DNA of 64,000 nucleotides from Coriaria nepalensis (Eukaryota > Streptophyta > Magnoliopsida > Cucurbitales > Coriariaceae), in NCBI GenBank assembly GCA_027186245.1, contig CP114483.1, positions 17,318,220 through 17,382,219 on the forward strand. The letters are read 5' to 3'. Under the pieces are notes generated by a model. It made no database searches, was not told where the DNA came from, and saw only the letters and a list, made by a program, of their open reading frames with translations. The first letter of the stretch is position 1. Each line of letters begins with the position of its first letter. Positions 1 through 12,599 of the stretch are shown here, one piece after another. The position numbers and the translations under genes are program-made.

Positions 1-21
1 ATTTAGAATGATTTTCTGACT

Positions 22-59
22 AAAAGAGACGCAAAAATATGACTTTAAGGCTAAAAAAA
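22..59. other. Phased A-tracts in monomer A (example)
   Basis: A4 (22-25), A5 (33-37) and A7 (53-59) have centres about 11 and 21 bp apart, close to one and two helical turns, with a TTTAA at 44-48 between them. Such phasing is known to favour intrinsic DNA bending. The pattern recurs in nearly every A monomer. Bending here is inferred, not shown. Confidence 0.5.
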
Positions 60-106
60 TGCATAGTTGCCTTCAATAGATCAATTGCAAGTTATGCATG
101 AAAGTC
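59..106 (+). repeat. Conserved monomer core (example in A)
   Basis: This 48-bp segment is the best-conserved part of all three monomers. Against A I count about 7 differences in B and 4 in C, fewer per base than in the flanks. It contains an imperfect dyad at 60-98: tgcata pairs with tatgca and ttgc with gcaa, around the loop cttcaatagatcaatt. Equivalent cores begin near 201 in B and 343 in C. Conservation across monomers that otherwise diverge suggests a constrained site, either protein binding or a preferred place of exchange. No binding protein can be named from the sequence. Confidence 0.75.
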
Positions 107-142
107 GCGTTTGAAATGCAAAAAGGGATATGGTCTGAAGTG

Positions 143-284
143 CCTTCAAACAATTTAATGATTGAAAAGACTGAGTGACATGCTTTTTAATGGTAAAATA
201 ATGCATTGTTGTCTTCAATAGATTAATTGCAAGTTATGTAATAAAATCATGTTTGAAGGGAAAAAATAGAATTCGTTCGACTTA
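143..284 (+). repeat. Monomer B (type example)
   Basis: This is the second monomer, 142 bp. It begins ccttcaaacaatttaatgat and ends with ttcgactta. Its core (atgcattgttgtcttcaata onward) sits 142 bp after the A core and matches it at about 41 of 48 positions. It carries the EcoRI site at 269-274 (gaattc), the only one in the unit. The commonest variant in zones III-V changes tagaattcg to taaaattcg, which destroys the site. A second variant, b2, reads gtgatatg near the start and, after the core, taagaaaataatg or taaaaaaataatg followed by gaagggcg. Confidence 0.92.
269..274. other. EcoRI site of monomer B (example)
   Basis: gaattc occurs once per 420-bp unit at this place in most units of zones I and II. 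A digest of that part should give a 420-bp ladder. In zones III-V most units read aaattc here and lack the site, so larger fragments are expected. Confidence 0.9.
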
Positions 285-420
285 ATTTAGAATGATTTAA
301 CGACTAGAAGCGACTGATTGACTTGACTTTAACGCTAAACAAATGCATTGTTGACTTCAATAGATCAACTGCAAGTTATGCACGAAAGTCATGTTCAAAT
401 GCCGAATTTCATTCGTAGTG
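285..420 (+). repeat. Monomer C (type example)
   Basis: This is the third monomer, 136 bp, 6 bp shorter than A and B. It opens atttagaatgatttaacgac, very like monomer A, and its core (44 of 48 matches to A) lies 142 bp after the B core and 136 bp before the next A core. Two main types exist. C1 has aacgactagaag and caactgcaagttatgcacg. C2 opens atatagaatgatttaatgac and continues tcgaagagactcagttac, with gatccactgcaagtgatgc or caactgcaagttatgcacc. C1 subtypes differ at gcgactgattgacttg, gagactcattggcatg and gaaactcatcgacatg. Confidence 0.92.
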
Positions 421-1730
421 ATTTAGAATGATTTTCTGACTAAAAGAGACGCAAAAATATGACTTTAAGGCTAAAAAAATGCATAGTTGCCTTCAATAGA
501 TCAATTGCAAGTTATGCATGAAAGTCGCGTTTGAAATGCAAAAAGGGATATGGTCTGAAGTGCCTTCAAACAATTTAATGATTGAAAAGACTGAGTGACA
601 TGCTTTTTAATAGTAAAATAATGCATTGTTGTCTTCAATAGATTAATTGCAAGTTATGTAATAAAATCATGTTTGAAGGGAAAAAATAGAATTCGTTCGA
701 CTTAATTTAGAATGATTTAACGACTAGAGGAGACTCATTGGCATGACTTTATGGCTAAACAAATGCATTGTTGACTTCAATAGATCAACTGCAAGTTATG
801 CACGAAAGTCATGTTCAAATGCCGAATTTCGTTCGAAATGATTTAGAATGATTTTCTGACTAAAAGAGACGTAAAAATATGACTTTAAGGCTAAAAAAAT
901 GCATAGTTGCCTTCAATAGATCAGTTGCAAGTTATGCATGGAAGTCGCGTTTGAAATGCAAAAAGGGATATGGTCTGAAGTGCCTTCAAACAATTTAATG
1001 ATTGAAAAGACTGAGTGACATGCTTTTTAATGGTAAAATAATGCATTGTTGTCTTCAATAGATTAATTGCAAGTTATGTAATAAAATCATGTTTGAAGGG
1101 AAAAAATAGAATTCGTTCGACTTAATTTAGAATGATTTAACGACTAGAAGAGACTCATTGGCATGACTTTAACGCTAAACAAATGCATTGTTGACCTCAA
1201 TAGATCAACTGCAAGTTATGCACGAAAGTCATGTTCAAATGCCGAATTTCATTCGTAGTGATTTAGAATGATTTTCTGACTAAAAGAGACGCAAAAATAT
1301 GACTTTAAGGCTAAAAAAATGCATAGTTGCCTTCAATAGATCAATTGCAAGTTATGCATGAAAGTCGCGTTTGAAATGCAAAAAGAGATATGGTCTGAAG
1401 TGCCTTCAAACAATTTAATGATTGAAAAGACTGAGTGACATGCTTTTTAATAGTAAAATAATGCATTGTTGTCTTCAATAAATTAATTGCAAGTTATGTA
1501 ATAAAATCATGTTTGAAGGGAAAAAATAGAATTCGTTCGACTTAATTTAGAATGATTTAACGACTAGAAGAGACTCATTGGCATGACTTTAAGGCTAAAC
1601 AAATGCATTGTTGACTTCAATAGATCAACTGCAAGTTATGCACGAAAGTCATGTTCAAATGCCGAATTTCGTTCAAAGTGATTTAGAATGATTTTCTGAC
1701 TAAAAGAGACGTAAAAATATGACTTTAAGG

Positions 1731-1742
1731 CTAAAAAAAATG
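1731..1742 (+). other. 1-bp insertion in an A-run
   Basis: The run after ggct has one more A here than in neighbouring units, making this unit 421 bp and shifting the phase of all later units. It could be a real slippage event or a sequencing error. Confidence 0.7.
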
Positions 1743-4700
1743 CATAGTTGCCTTCAATAGATCAATTGCAAGTTATGCATGAAAGTCGCGTTTTAAATGC
1801 AAAAAGAGATATGGTCCGAAGTGCCTTCAAACAATTTAATGATTGAAAAGACTGAGTGACATGCTTTTTAATGGTAAAATAATGCATTGTTGTCTTCAAT
1901 AGATTAATTGCAAGTTATGTAATAAAATCATGTTTCAAGGGAAAAAATAGAATTCGTTCGACTTAATTTAGAATGATTTAACGACTAGAAGCGACTGATT
2001 GACTTGACTTTAACGCTAAACAAATGCATTGTTGACTTCAATAGATCAACTGCAAGTTATGCACGAAAGTCATGTTCAAATGCCGAATTTCATTCGTAGT
2101 GATTTAGAATGATTTTCTGACTAAAAGAGACGCAAAAATATGACTTTAAGGCTAAAAAAATGCATAGTTGCCTTCAATAGATCAATTGCAAGTTATGCAT
2201 GAAAGTCGCGTTTGAAATGCAAAAAGGGATATGGTCTGAAGTGCCTTCAAACAATTTAATGATTGAAAAGACTGAGTGACATGCTTTTTAATGGTAAAAT
2301 AATGCATTGTTGTCTTCAATAGATTAATTGCAAGTTATGTAATAAAATCATGTTTGAAGGGAAAAAATAGAATTCGTTCGACTTAATTTAGAATGATTTA
2401 ACGACTAGAAGCGACTGATTGACTTGACTTTAACGCTAAACAAATGCATTGTTGACTTCAATAGATCAACTGCAAGTTATGCACGAAAGTCATGTTCAAA
2501 TGCCGAATTTCATTCGTAGTGATTTAGAATGATTTTCTGACTAAAAGAGACGCAAAAATATGACTTTAAGGCTAAAAAAATGCATAGTTGCCTTCAATAG
2601 ATCAATTGCAAGTTATGCATGAAAGTCGCGTTTGAAATGCAAAAAGGGATATGGTCTGAAGTGCCTTCAAACAATTTAATGATTGAAAAGACTGAGTGAC
2701 ATGCTTTTTAATAGTAAAATAATGCATTGTTGTCTTCAATAGATTAATTGCAAGTTATGTAATAAAATCATGTTTGAAGGGAAAAAATAGAATTCGTTCG
2801 ACTTAATTTAGAATGATTTAACGACTAGAGGAGACTCATTGGCATGACTTTATGGCTAAACAAATGCATTGTTGACTTCAATAGATCAACTGCAAGTTAT
2901 GCACGAAAGTCATGTTCAAATGCCGAATTTCGTTCGAAATGATTTAGAATGATTTTCTGACTAAAAGAGACGTAAAAATATGACTTTAAGGCTAAAAAAA
3001 TGCATAGTTGCCTTCAATAGATCAATTGCAAGTTATGCATGGAAGTCGCGTTTGAAATGCAAAAAGGGATATGGTCTGAAGTGCCTTCAAACAATTTAAT
3101 GATTGAAAAGACTGAGTGACATGCTTTTTAATGGTAAAATAATGCATTGTTGTCTTCAATAGATTAATTGCAAGTTATGTAATAAAATCATGTTTGAAGG
3201 GAAAAAATAGAATTCGTTCGACTTAATTTAGAATGATTTAACGACTAGAAGCGACTGATTGACTTGACTTTAACGCTAAACAAATGCATTGTTGACTTCA
3301 ATAGATCAACTGCAAGTTATGCACGAAAGTCATGTTCAAATGCCGAATTTCATTCGTAGTGATTTAGAATGATTTTCTGACTAAAAGAGACGCAAAAATA
3401 TGACTTTAAGGCTGGAAAAATGCATAGTTGCCTTCAATAGATCAATTGCAAGTTATGCATGAAAGTCGCGTTTGAAATGCAAAAAGAGATATGGTCTGAA
3501 GTGCCTTCAAACAATTTAATGATTGAAAAGACTGAGTGACATGCTTTTTAATAGTAAAATAATGCATTGTTGTCTTCAATAGATTAATTGCAAGTTATGT
3601 AATAAAATCATGTTTGAAGGGAAAAAATAGAATTCGTTCGACTTAATTTAGAATGATTTAACGACTAGAAGAGACTCATTGCCATGACTTTAAGGCTAAA
3701 CAAATGCATTGTTGACTTCAATAGATCAACTGCAAGTTATGCACGAAAGTCATGTTCAAATGCCGAATTTCGTTCAAAGTGATTTAGAATGATTTTCTGA
3801 CTAAAAGAGACGTAAAAATATGACTTTAAGGCTAAAAAAATGCATAGTTGCCATCAATAGATCAATTGCAAGTTATGCATGAAAGTCGCGTTTGAAATGC
3901 AAAAAGAGATATGGTTCGGAGTGCCTTCAAACAATTTAATGATTGAAAAGACTGAGTGACATGCTTTTTAATAGTAAAATAATGCATTGTTGTCTTCAAT
4001 AGATTAATTGGAAGTTATGTAATAAAATCATGTTTGAAGGGAAAAAATAGAATTCGTTCGACTTAATTTAGAATGATTTAACGACTAGAAGAGACTCATT
4101 GGCATGACTTTAAGGCTAAACAAATGCATTGTTGACTTCAATAGATAAACTGCAAGTTATGCACGAAAGTCATGTTCAAATGCCGAATTTCGTTCAAAGT
4201 GATTTAGAATGATTTTCTGACTAAAAGAGACGTAAAAATATGACTTTAAGGCTAAAAAAATGCATAGTTGCCTTCAATAGATCAATTGCAAGTTATGCGT
4301 GAAAGTCGCGTTTTAAATGCAAAAAGAGATATGGTCCGAAGTGCCTTCAAACAATTTAATGATTGAAAAGACTGAGTGACATGCTTTTTAATGGTAAAAT
4401 AATGCATTGTTGTCTTCAATAGATTAATTGCAAGTTATGTAATAAAATCATGTTTCAAGGGAAAAAATAGAATTCGTTCGACTTAATTTAGAATGATTTA
4501 ACGACTAGAAGCGACTGATTGACTTGACTTTAACGCTAAACAAATGCATTGTTGACTTCAATAGATCAACTGCAAGTTATGCACGAAAGTCATGTTCAAA
4601 TGCCGAATTTCATTCGTAGTGATTTAGAATGATTTTCTGACTAAAAGAGACGCAAAAATATGACTTTAAGGCTAAAAAAATGCATAGTTGCCTTCAATAG

Positions 4701-5140
4701 ATCAATTGCAAGTTATGCATGGAAGTCGCGTTTGAAATGCAAAAAGGGATATGGTCTGAAGTGCCTTCAAACAATTTAATGATTGAAAAGACTGAGTGAC
4801 ATGCTTTTTAATAGTAAAATAATGCATTGTTGTCTTCAATAGATTAATTGGAAGTTATGTAATAAAATCATGTTTGAAGGGAAAAAATAGAATTCGTTCG
4901 ACTTAATTTAGAATGATTTAACGACTAGAAGAGACTCATTGGCATGACTTTAAGGCTAAACAAATGCATTGTTGACCTCAATAGATCAACTGCAAGTTAT
5001 GCACGAAAGTCATGTTCAAATGCCGAATTTCATTCGTAGTGATTTAGAATGATTTTCTGACTAAAAGAGACGCAAAAATATGACTTTAAGGCTAAAAAAA
5101 TGCATAGTTGCCTTCAATAGATCAATTGCAAGTTATGCAT

Positions 5141-5580
5141 GAAAGTCGCGCTGAAATGCAAAAAGAGATATGGTCTGAAGTGCCTTCAAACAATTTAATG
5201 ATTGAAAAGACTGAGTGACATGCTTTTTAATAGTAAAATAATGCATTGTTGTCTTCAATAGATTAATTGGAAGTTATGTAATAAAATCATGTTTGAAGGG
5301 AAAAAATAGAATTCGTTCGACTTAATTTAGAATGATTTAACGACTAGAAGAGACTCATTGGCATGACTTTAAGGCTAAACAAATGCATTGTTGACCTCAA
5401 TAGATCAACTGCAAGTTATGCACGAAAGTCATGTTCAAATGCCGAATTTCATTCGTAGTGATTTAGAATGATTTTCTGACTAAAAGAGACGCAAAAATAT
5501 GACTTTAAGGCTAAAAAAATGCATAGTTGCCTTCAATAGATCAATTGCAAGTTATGCATGAAAGTCGCGCTGAAATGCAA
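5141..5580 (+). other. Paired 1-bp losses in adjacent units
   Basis: Two consecutive units read gtcgcgctgaaatg (near 5,145 and 5,565) where the others read gtcgcgtttgaaatg. The same unusual change in neighbours indicates one mutation copied to the adjacent unit. Confidence 0.75.
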
Positions 5581-7000
5581 AAAGAGATATGGTCTGAAGT
5601 GCCTTCAAACAATTTAATGATTGAAAAGACTGAGTGACATGCTTTTTAATAGTAAAATAATGCATTGTTGTCTTCAATAGATTAATTGCAAGTTATGTAA
5701 TAAAATCATGTTTGAAGGGAAAAAATAGAATTCGTTCGACTTAATTTAGAATGATTTAACGACTAGAAGAGACTGATTGACTTGACTTTAACGCTAAACA
5801 AATGCATTGTTGACTTCAATAGATCAACTGCAAGTTATGCACGAAAGTCATGTTCATATGCCGAATTTCGTTCGAAGTGATTTAGAATGATTTTCTGACT
5901 AAAAGAGACGCAAAAATATGACTTTAAGGCTAAAAAAATGTATAGTTGCCTTCAATAGATCAATTGCAGGTTATGCATGAAAGTCGCGTTTGAAATGCAA
6001 AAAGAGATATGGTTCGAAGTGCCTTCAAATAATTTAATGATTGAAAAGACTGAGTGATACGCTTTTTAATGGTAAAATAATGCATTGTTTTCTTCAATAG
6101 ATTAATTGGAAGTTATGTAATAAAATCATGTTTGAAGGGAAAAAATAGAATTCGTTCGACTTAATTTAGAATGATTTAACGACTAGAAGAGACTCATTGG
6201 CATGACTTTAAGGCTAAACAAATGCATTGTTGACTTCAATAGATCAACTGCAAGTTATGCACGAAAGTCATGTTCAAATGCCGAATTTCATTCGTAGTGA
6301 TTTAGAATGATTTTCTGACTAAAAGAGACGCAAAAATATGACTTTAAGGCTAAAAAAATGCATAGTTACCTTCAATAGATCAATTGCAAGTTATGCATGA
6401 AAGTCGCGTTTGAAATGCAAAAAGAGATATGGTCTGAAGTGCCTTCAAACAATTTAATGATTGAAAAGACTGAGTGACATGCTTTTTAATAGTAAAATAA
6501 TGCATTGTTGTCTTCAATAGATTAATTGCAAGTTATGTAATAAAATCATGTTTGAAGGGAAAAAATAGAATTCGGTCGACTTAATTTAGAATGATTTAAC
6601 GACTAGAGGAGACTCATTGGCATGACTTTATGGCTAAACAAATGCATTGTTGACTTCAATAGATCAACTGCAAGTTATGCACGAAAGTCATGTTCAAATG
6701 CCGAATTTCATTCGTAGTGATTTAGAATGATCTTCTGACTAAAAGAGACGCAAAAATATGACTTTAAGGCTAAAAAAATGCATAGTTGCCTTCAATAGAT
6801 CAATTGCAAGTTATGCATGAAAGTCGCGTTTGAAATGCAAAAAGAGATATGGTCCGAAGTGCCTTCAAACAATTTAATGATTGAAAAGACTGAGTGACAT
6901 GCTTTTTAATGGTAAAATAATGCATTGTTGTCTTCAATAGATTAATTGCAAGTTATGTAATAAAATCATGTTTGAAGGGAAAAAATAGAATTCGTTCGAC
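5461..7000 (+). repeat. 2.94-kb-spaced duplicated block, left copy
   Basis: This block shares rare variants with 8,400-9,940, 2,940 bp downstream: gttcatatgccg (5,853 and 8,793), atgtatagttgcc, gtgatacgc, and ttcggtcgac with gaggagactcattgg and tttatggc. The likeness fades after about 7,000. It indicates a duplication about seven units long that was later patched by other exchanges. Confidence 0.72.
6575..6580. other. SalI site marking a rare haplotype
   Basis: A change from ttcgttcgac to ttcggtcgac creates gtcgac. I find it at 6,575, 9,515, 25,053 and 26,313, always with the same downstream C subtype (gaggagactcattgg, tttatggc), so it tags one haplotype. Confidence 0.85.
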
Positions 7001-8399
7001 TTAATTTAGAATGATTTAACGACTAGAAGAGACTCATTGGCATGACTTTAACGCTAAACAAATGCATTGTTGACCTCAATAGATCAACTGCAAGTTGTGC
7101 ACGAAAGTCATGTTCAAATGCCGAATTTCATTCGTAGTGATTTAGAATGATTTTCTGACTAAAAGAGACGCAAAAATATGACTTTAAGGCTAAAAAAATG
7201 CATAGTTGCCTTCAATAGATCAATTGCAAGTTATGCATGAAAGTCGCGTTTGAAATGCAAAAAGAGATATGGTCTGAAGTGCCTTCAAACAATTTAATGA
7301 TTGAAAAGACTGAGTGACATGCTTTTTAATAGTAAAATAATGCATTGTTGTCTTCAATAAATTAATTGCAAGTTATGTAATAAAATCATGTTTGAAGGGA
7401 AAAAATAGAATTCGTTCGACTTAATTTAGAATGATTTAATGACTAGAAGAGACTCATTGGCATGACTTTAAGGCTAAACAAATGCATTGTTGACTTCAAT
7501 AGATCAACTGCAAGTTATGCACGAAAGTCATGTTCAAATGCCGAATTTCGTTCAAAGTGATTTAGAATGATTTTCTGACTAAAAGAGACGTAAAAATATG
7601 ACTTTAAGGCTAAAAAAATGCATAGTTGCCTTCAATAGATCAATTGCAAGTTATGCATGAAAGTCGCGTTTTAAATGCAAAAAGAGATATGGTCCGAAGT
7701 GCCTTCAAACAATTTAATGATTGAAAAGACTGAGTGACATGCTTTTTAATGGTAAAATAATGCATTGTTGTCTTCAATAGATTAATTGCAAGTTATGTAA
7801 TAAAATCATGTTTGAAGGGAAAAAATAGAATTCGTTCGACTTAATTTAGAATGATTTAACGACTAGAAGCGACTGATTGACTTGACTTTAACGCTAAACA
7901 AATGCATTGTTGACTTCAATAGATCAACTGCAAGTTATGCACGAAAGTCATGTTCAAATGCCGAATTTCATTCGTAGTGATTTAGAATGATTTTCTGACT
8001 AAAAGAGACGCAAAAATATGACTTTAAGGCTAAAAAAATGCATAGTTGCCTTCAATAGATCAATTGCAAGTTATGCATGAAAGTCGCGTTTGAAATGCAA
8101 AAAGGGATATGGTCTGAAGTGCCTTCAAACAATTTAATGATTGAAAAGACTGAGTGACATGCTTTTTAATAGTAAAATAATGCATTGTTGTCTTCAATAG
8201 ATTAATTGCAAGTTATGTAATAAAATCATGTTTGAAGGGAAAAAATAGAATTCGTTCGACTTAATTTAGAATGATTTAACGACTAGAAGAGACTCATTGG
8301 CATGACTTTAAGGCTAAACAAATGCATTGTTGACCTCAATAGATCAACTGCAAGTTATGCACGAAAGTCATGTTCAAATGCCGAATTTCATTCGTAGTG

Positions 8400-9940
8400 A
8401 TTTAGAATGATTTTCTGACTAAAAGAGACGCAAAAATATGACTTTAAGGCTAAAAAAATGCATAGTTGCCTTCAATAGATCAATTGCAAGTTATGCATGA
8501 AAGTCGCGTTTGAAATGCAAAAAGAGATATGGTCTGAAGTGCCTTCAAACAATTTAATGATTGAAAAGACTGAGTGACATGCTTTTTAATAGTAAAATAA
8601 TGCATTGTTGTCTTCAATAGATTAATTGCAAGTTATGTAATAAAATCATGTTTGAAGGGAAAAAATAGAATTCGTTCGACTTAATTTAGAATGATTTAAC
8701 GACTAGAAGAGACTGATTGACTTGACTTTAACGCTAAACAAATGCATTGTTGACTTCAATAGATCAACTGCAAGTTATGCACGAAAATCATGTTCATATG
8801 CCGAATTTCGTTCGAAGTGATTTAGAATGATTTTCTGACTAAAAGAGACGCAAAAATATGACTTTAAGGCTAAAAAAATGTATAGTTGCCTTCAATAGAT
8901 CAATTGCAAGTTATGCATGAAAGTCGCGTTTGAAATGCAAAAAGAGATATGGTTCGAAGTGCCTTCAAATAATTTAATGATTGAAAAGACTGAGTGATAC
9001 GCTTTTTAATGGTAAAATAATGCATTGTTGTCTTCAATAGATTAATTGGAAGTTATGTAATAAAATCATGTTTGAAGGGAAAAAATAGAATTCGTTCGAC
9101 TTAATTTAGAATGATTTAACGACTAGAAGAGACTCATTGGCATGACTTTAAGGCTAAACAAATGCATTGTTGACTTCAATAGATCAACTGCAAGTTATGC
9201 ACGAAAGTCATGTTCAAATGCCGAATTTCATTCGTAGTGATTTAGAATGATTTTCTGACTAAAAGAGACGCAAAAATATGACTTTAAGGCTAAAAAAATG
9301 CATAGTTGCCTTCAATAGATCAATTGCAAGTTATGCATGAAAGTCGCGTTTGAAATGCAAAAAGAGATATGGTCTGAAGTGCCTTCAAACAATTTAATGA
9401 TTGAAAAGACTGAGTGACATGCTTTTTAATAGTAAAATAATGCATTGTTGTCTTCAATAGATTAATTGCAAGTTATGTAATAAAATCATGTTTGAAGGGA
9501 AAAAATAGAATTCGGTCGACTTAATTTAGAATGATTTAACGACTAGAGGAGACTCATTGGCATGACTTTATGGCTAAACAAATGCATTGTTGACTTCAAT
9601 AGATCAACTGCAAGTTATGCACGAAAGTCATGTTCAAATGCCGAATTTCATTCGTAGTGATTTAGAATGATTTTCTGACTAAAAGAGACGCAAAAATATG
9701 ACTTTAAGGCTAAAAAAATGCATAGTTGCCTTCAATAGATCAATTGCAAGTTATGCATGAAAGTCGCGTTTGAAATGCAAAAAGCGATATGGTCCGAAGT
9801 GCCTTCAAACAATTTAATGATTGAAAAGACTGAGTGACATGCTTTTTAATGGTAAAATAATGCATTGTTGTCTTCAATAGATTAATTGCAAGTTATGTAA
9901 TAAAATCATGTTTGAAGGGAAAAAATAGAATTCGTTCGAC
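8400..9940 (+). repeat. 2.94-kb-spaced duplicated block, right copy
   Basis: Right partner of 5,461-7,000. It lacks the 1-bp loss found near 5,570, so either that base was lost on the left after the duplication or the right copy was corrected. Confidence 0.72.
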
Positions 9941-10079
9941 TTAATTTAGAATGATTTAACGACTAGAAGCGACTGATTGACTTGACTTTAACGCTAAACA
10001 AATGCATTGTTGACTTCAATAGATCAACTGCAAGTTATGCACGAAAGTCATGTTCAAATGCCGAATTTCATTCGTAGTG

Positions 10080-12370
10080 ATTTAGAATGATTTTCTGACT
10101 AAAAGAGACGCAAAAATATGACTTTAAGGCTAAAAAAATGCATAGTTGCCTTCAATAGATCAATTGCAAGTTATGCATGAAAGTCGCGTTTCAAATGCAA
10201 AAAGAGATATGGTCCGAAGTGCCTTCAAACAATTTAATGATTGAAAAGACTGAGTGACATGCTTTTTAATGGTAAAATAATGCATTGTTGTCTTCAATAG
10301 ATTAATTGCAAGTTATGTAATAAAATCATGTTTGAAGGGAAAAAATAGAATTCGTTCGACTTAATTTAGAATGATTTAACGACTAGAAGCGACTGATTGA
10401 CTTGACTTTAACGCTAAACAAATGCATTGTTGACTTCAATAGATCAACTGCAAGTTATGCACGAAAGTCATGTTCAAATGCCGAATTTCATTCGTAGTGA
10501 TTTAGAATGATTTTCTGACTAAAAGAGACGCAAAAATATGACTTTAAGGCTAGAAAAATGCATAGTTGCCTTCAATAGATCAATTGCAAGTTATGCATGA
10601 AAGTCGCGTTTGAAATGCAAAAAGAGATATGGTCTGAAGTGCCTTCAAACAATTTAATGATTGAAAAGACTGAGTGACATGCTTTTTAATAGTAAAATAA
10701 TGCATTGTTGTCTTCAATAGATTAATTGCAAGTTATGTAATAAAATCATGTTTGAAGGGAAAAAATAGAATTCGTTCGACTTAATTTAGAATGATTTAAC
10801 GACTAGAAGAGACTCATTGGCATGACTTTAAGGCTAAACAAATGCATTGTTGACTTCAATAGATCAACTGCAAGTTATGCACGAAAGTCATGTTCAAATG
10901 CCGAATTTCGTTCAAAGCGATTTAGAATGATTTTCTGACTAAAAGAGACGTAAAAATATGACTTTAAGGCTAAAAAAATGCATAGTTGCCATCAATAGAT
11001 CAATTGCAAGTTATGCATGAAAGTCGCGTTTGAAATGCAAAAAGAGATATGGTTCGGAGTGCCTTCAAACAATTTAATGATTGAAAAGACTTAGTGACAT
11101 GCTTTTTAATGGTAAAATAATGCATTGTTGTCTTCAATAGATTAATTGCAAGTTATGTAATAAAATCATGTTTGAAGGGAAAAAATAGAATTCGTTCGAC
11201 TTAATTTAGAATGATTTAACGACTAGAAGCGACTGATTGACTTGACTTTAACGCTAAACAAATGCATTGTTGACTTCAATAGATCAACTGCAAGTTATGC
11301 ACGAAAGTCATGTTCAAATGCCGAATTTCATTCGTAGTGATTTAGAATGATTTTCTGACTAAAAGAGACGCAAAAATATGACTTTAAGGCTAAAAAAATG
11401 CATAGTTGCCTTCAATAGATCAATTGCAAGTTATGCATGAAAGTCGCGTTTGAAATGCAAAAAGAGATATGGTCCGAAGTGCCTTCAAACAATTTAATGA
11501 TTGAAAAGACTGAGTGACATGCTTTTTAATGGTAAAATAATGCATTGTTGTCTTCAATAGATTAATTGCAAGTTATGTAATAAAATCATGTTTGAAGGGA
11601 AAAAATAGAATTCGTTCGACTTAATTTAGAATGATTTAACGACTAGAAGCGACTGATTGACTTGACTTTAACGCTAAACAAATGCATTGTTGACTTCAAT
11701 AGATCAACTGCAAGTTATGCACGAAAGTCATGTTCAAATGCCGAATTTCATTCGTAGTGATTTAGAATGATTTTCTGACTAAAAGAGACGCAAAAATATG
11801 ACTTTAAGGCTAGAAAAATGCATAGTTGCCTTCAATAGATCAATTGCAAGTTATGCATGAAAGTCGCGTTTGAAATGCAAAAAGAGATATGGTCTGAAGT
11901 GCCTTCAAACAATTTAATGATTGAAAAGACTGAGTGACATGCTTTTTAATAGTAAAATAATGCATTGTTGTCTTCAATAGATTAATTGCAAGTTATGTAA
12001 TAAAATCATGTTTGAAGGGAAAAAATAGAATTCGTTCGACTTAATTTAGAATGATTTAACGACTAGAAGAGACTCATTGGCATGACTTTAAGGCTAAACA
12101 AATGCATTGTTGAGTTCAATAGATCAACTGCAAGTTATGCACGAAAGTCATGTTCAAATGCCGAATTTCGTTCAAAGCGATTTAGAATGATTTTCTGACT
12201 AAAAGAGACGTAAAAATATGACTTTAAGGCTAAAAAAATGCATAGTTGCCATCAATAGATCAATTGCAAGTTATGCATGAAAGTCGCGTTTGAAATGCAA
12301 AAAGAGATATGGTTCGGAGTGCCTTCAAACAATTTAATGATTGAAAAGACTGAGTGACATGCTTTTTAAT
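10080..12370 (+). repeat. 1.26-kb (three-unit) tandem duplication
   Basis: Units at 10,080, 10,500 and 10,920 match those at 11,340, 11,760 and 12,180. Shared rare variants are ggctagaaaaatg, ttcaaagcga and ccatcaatag with ggttcggag. The likeness ends within the third unit, where monomers B and C differ. A related pair (gctggaaaaatg, then ccatcaatag) is at 3,362-4,201, so the haplotype is older than this duplication. Confidence 0.75.
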
Positions 12371-12599
12371 AGTAAAATAATGCATTGTTGTCTTCAATAG
12401 ATTAATTGCAAGTTATGTAATAAAATCATGTTTGAAGGGAAAAAATAGAATTCGTTCGACTTAATTTAGAATGATTTAACGACTAGAAGAGACTCATTGG
12501 CATGACTTTAAGGCTAAACAAATGCATTGTTGACCTCAATAGATCAACTGCAAGTTATGCACGAAAGTCATGTTCAAATGCCGAATTTCATTCGTAGTG

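Larger units (their letters stand above)
1..142 (+). repeat. Monomer A (type example)
   Basis: This is the first of three monomers in the 420-bp unit, 142 bp long. It starts with atttagaatgattttctgac and ends at aagtg, just before the ccttcaaac that opens monomer B. The conserved core lies at 59-106. A-tracts at 22-25, 33-37 and 53-59 come before it. Main variants along the array are: A1 with gtttgaaatg then ggtctgaag (zone I); A1 with gttttaaatg then ggttcgaag or ggtccgaag (zones III-V); A3 with caataata in the 5' half (zones II-III); and A2 with gacacaaaa, agtttcc and caatggtc (1 bp shorter, zones IV-V). Confidence 0.93.

Noticed and set aside
60..98. Structured RNA or terminator hairpin
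   Set aside because: The dyad is short (6 + 4 pairs with a bulge and a 16-base loop), lies in A+T-rich DNA, and there is no nearby gene. I keep it only as a feature of the core.
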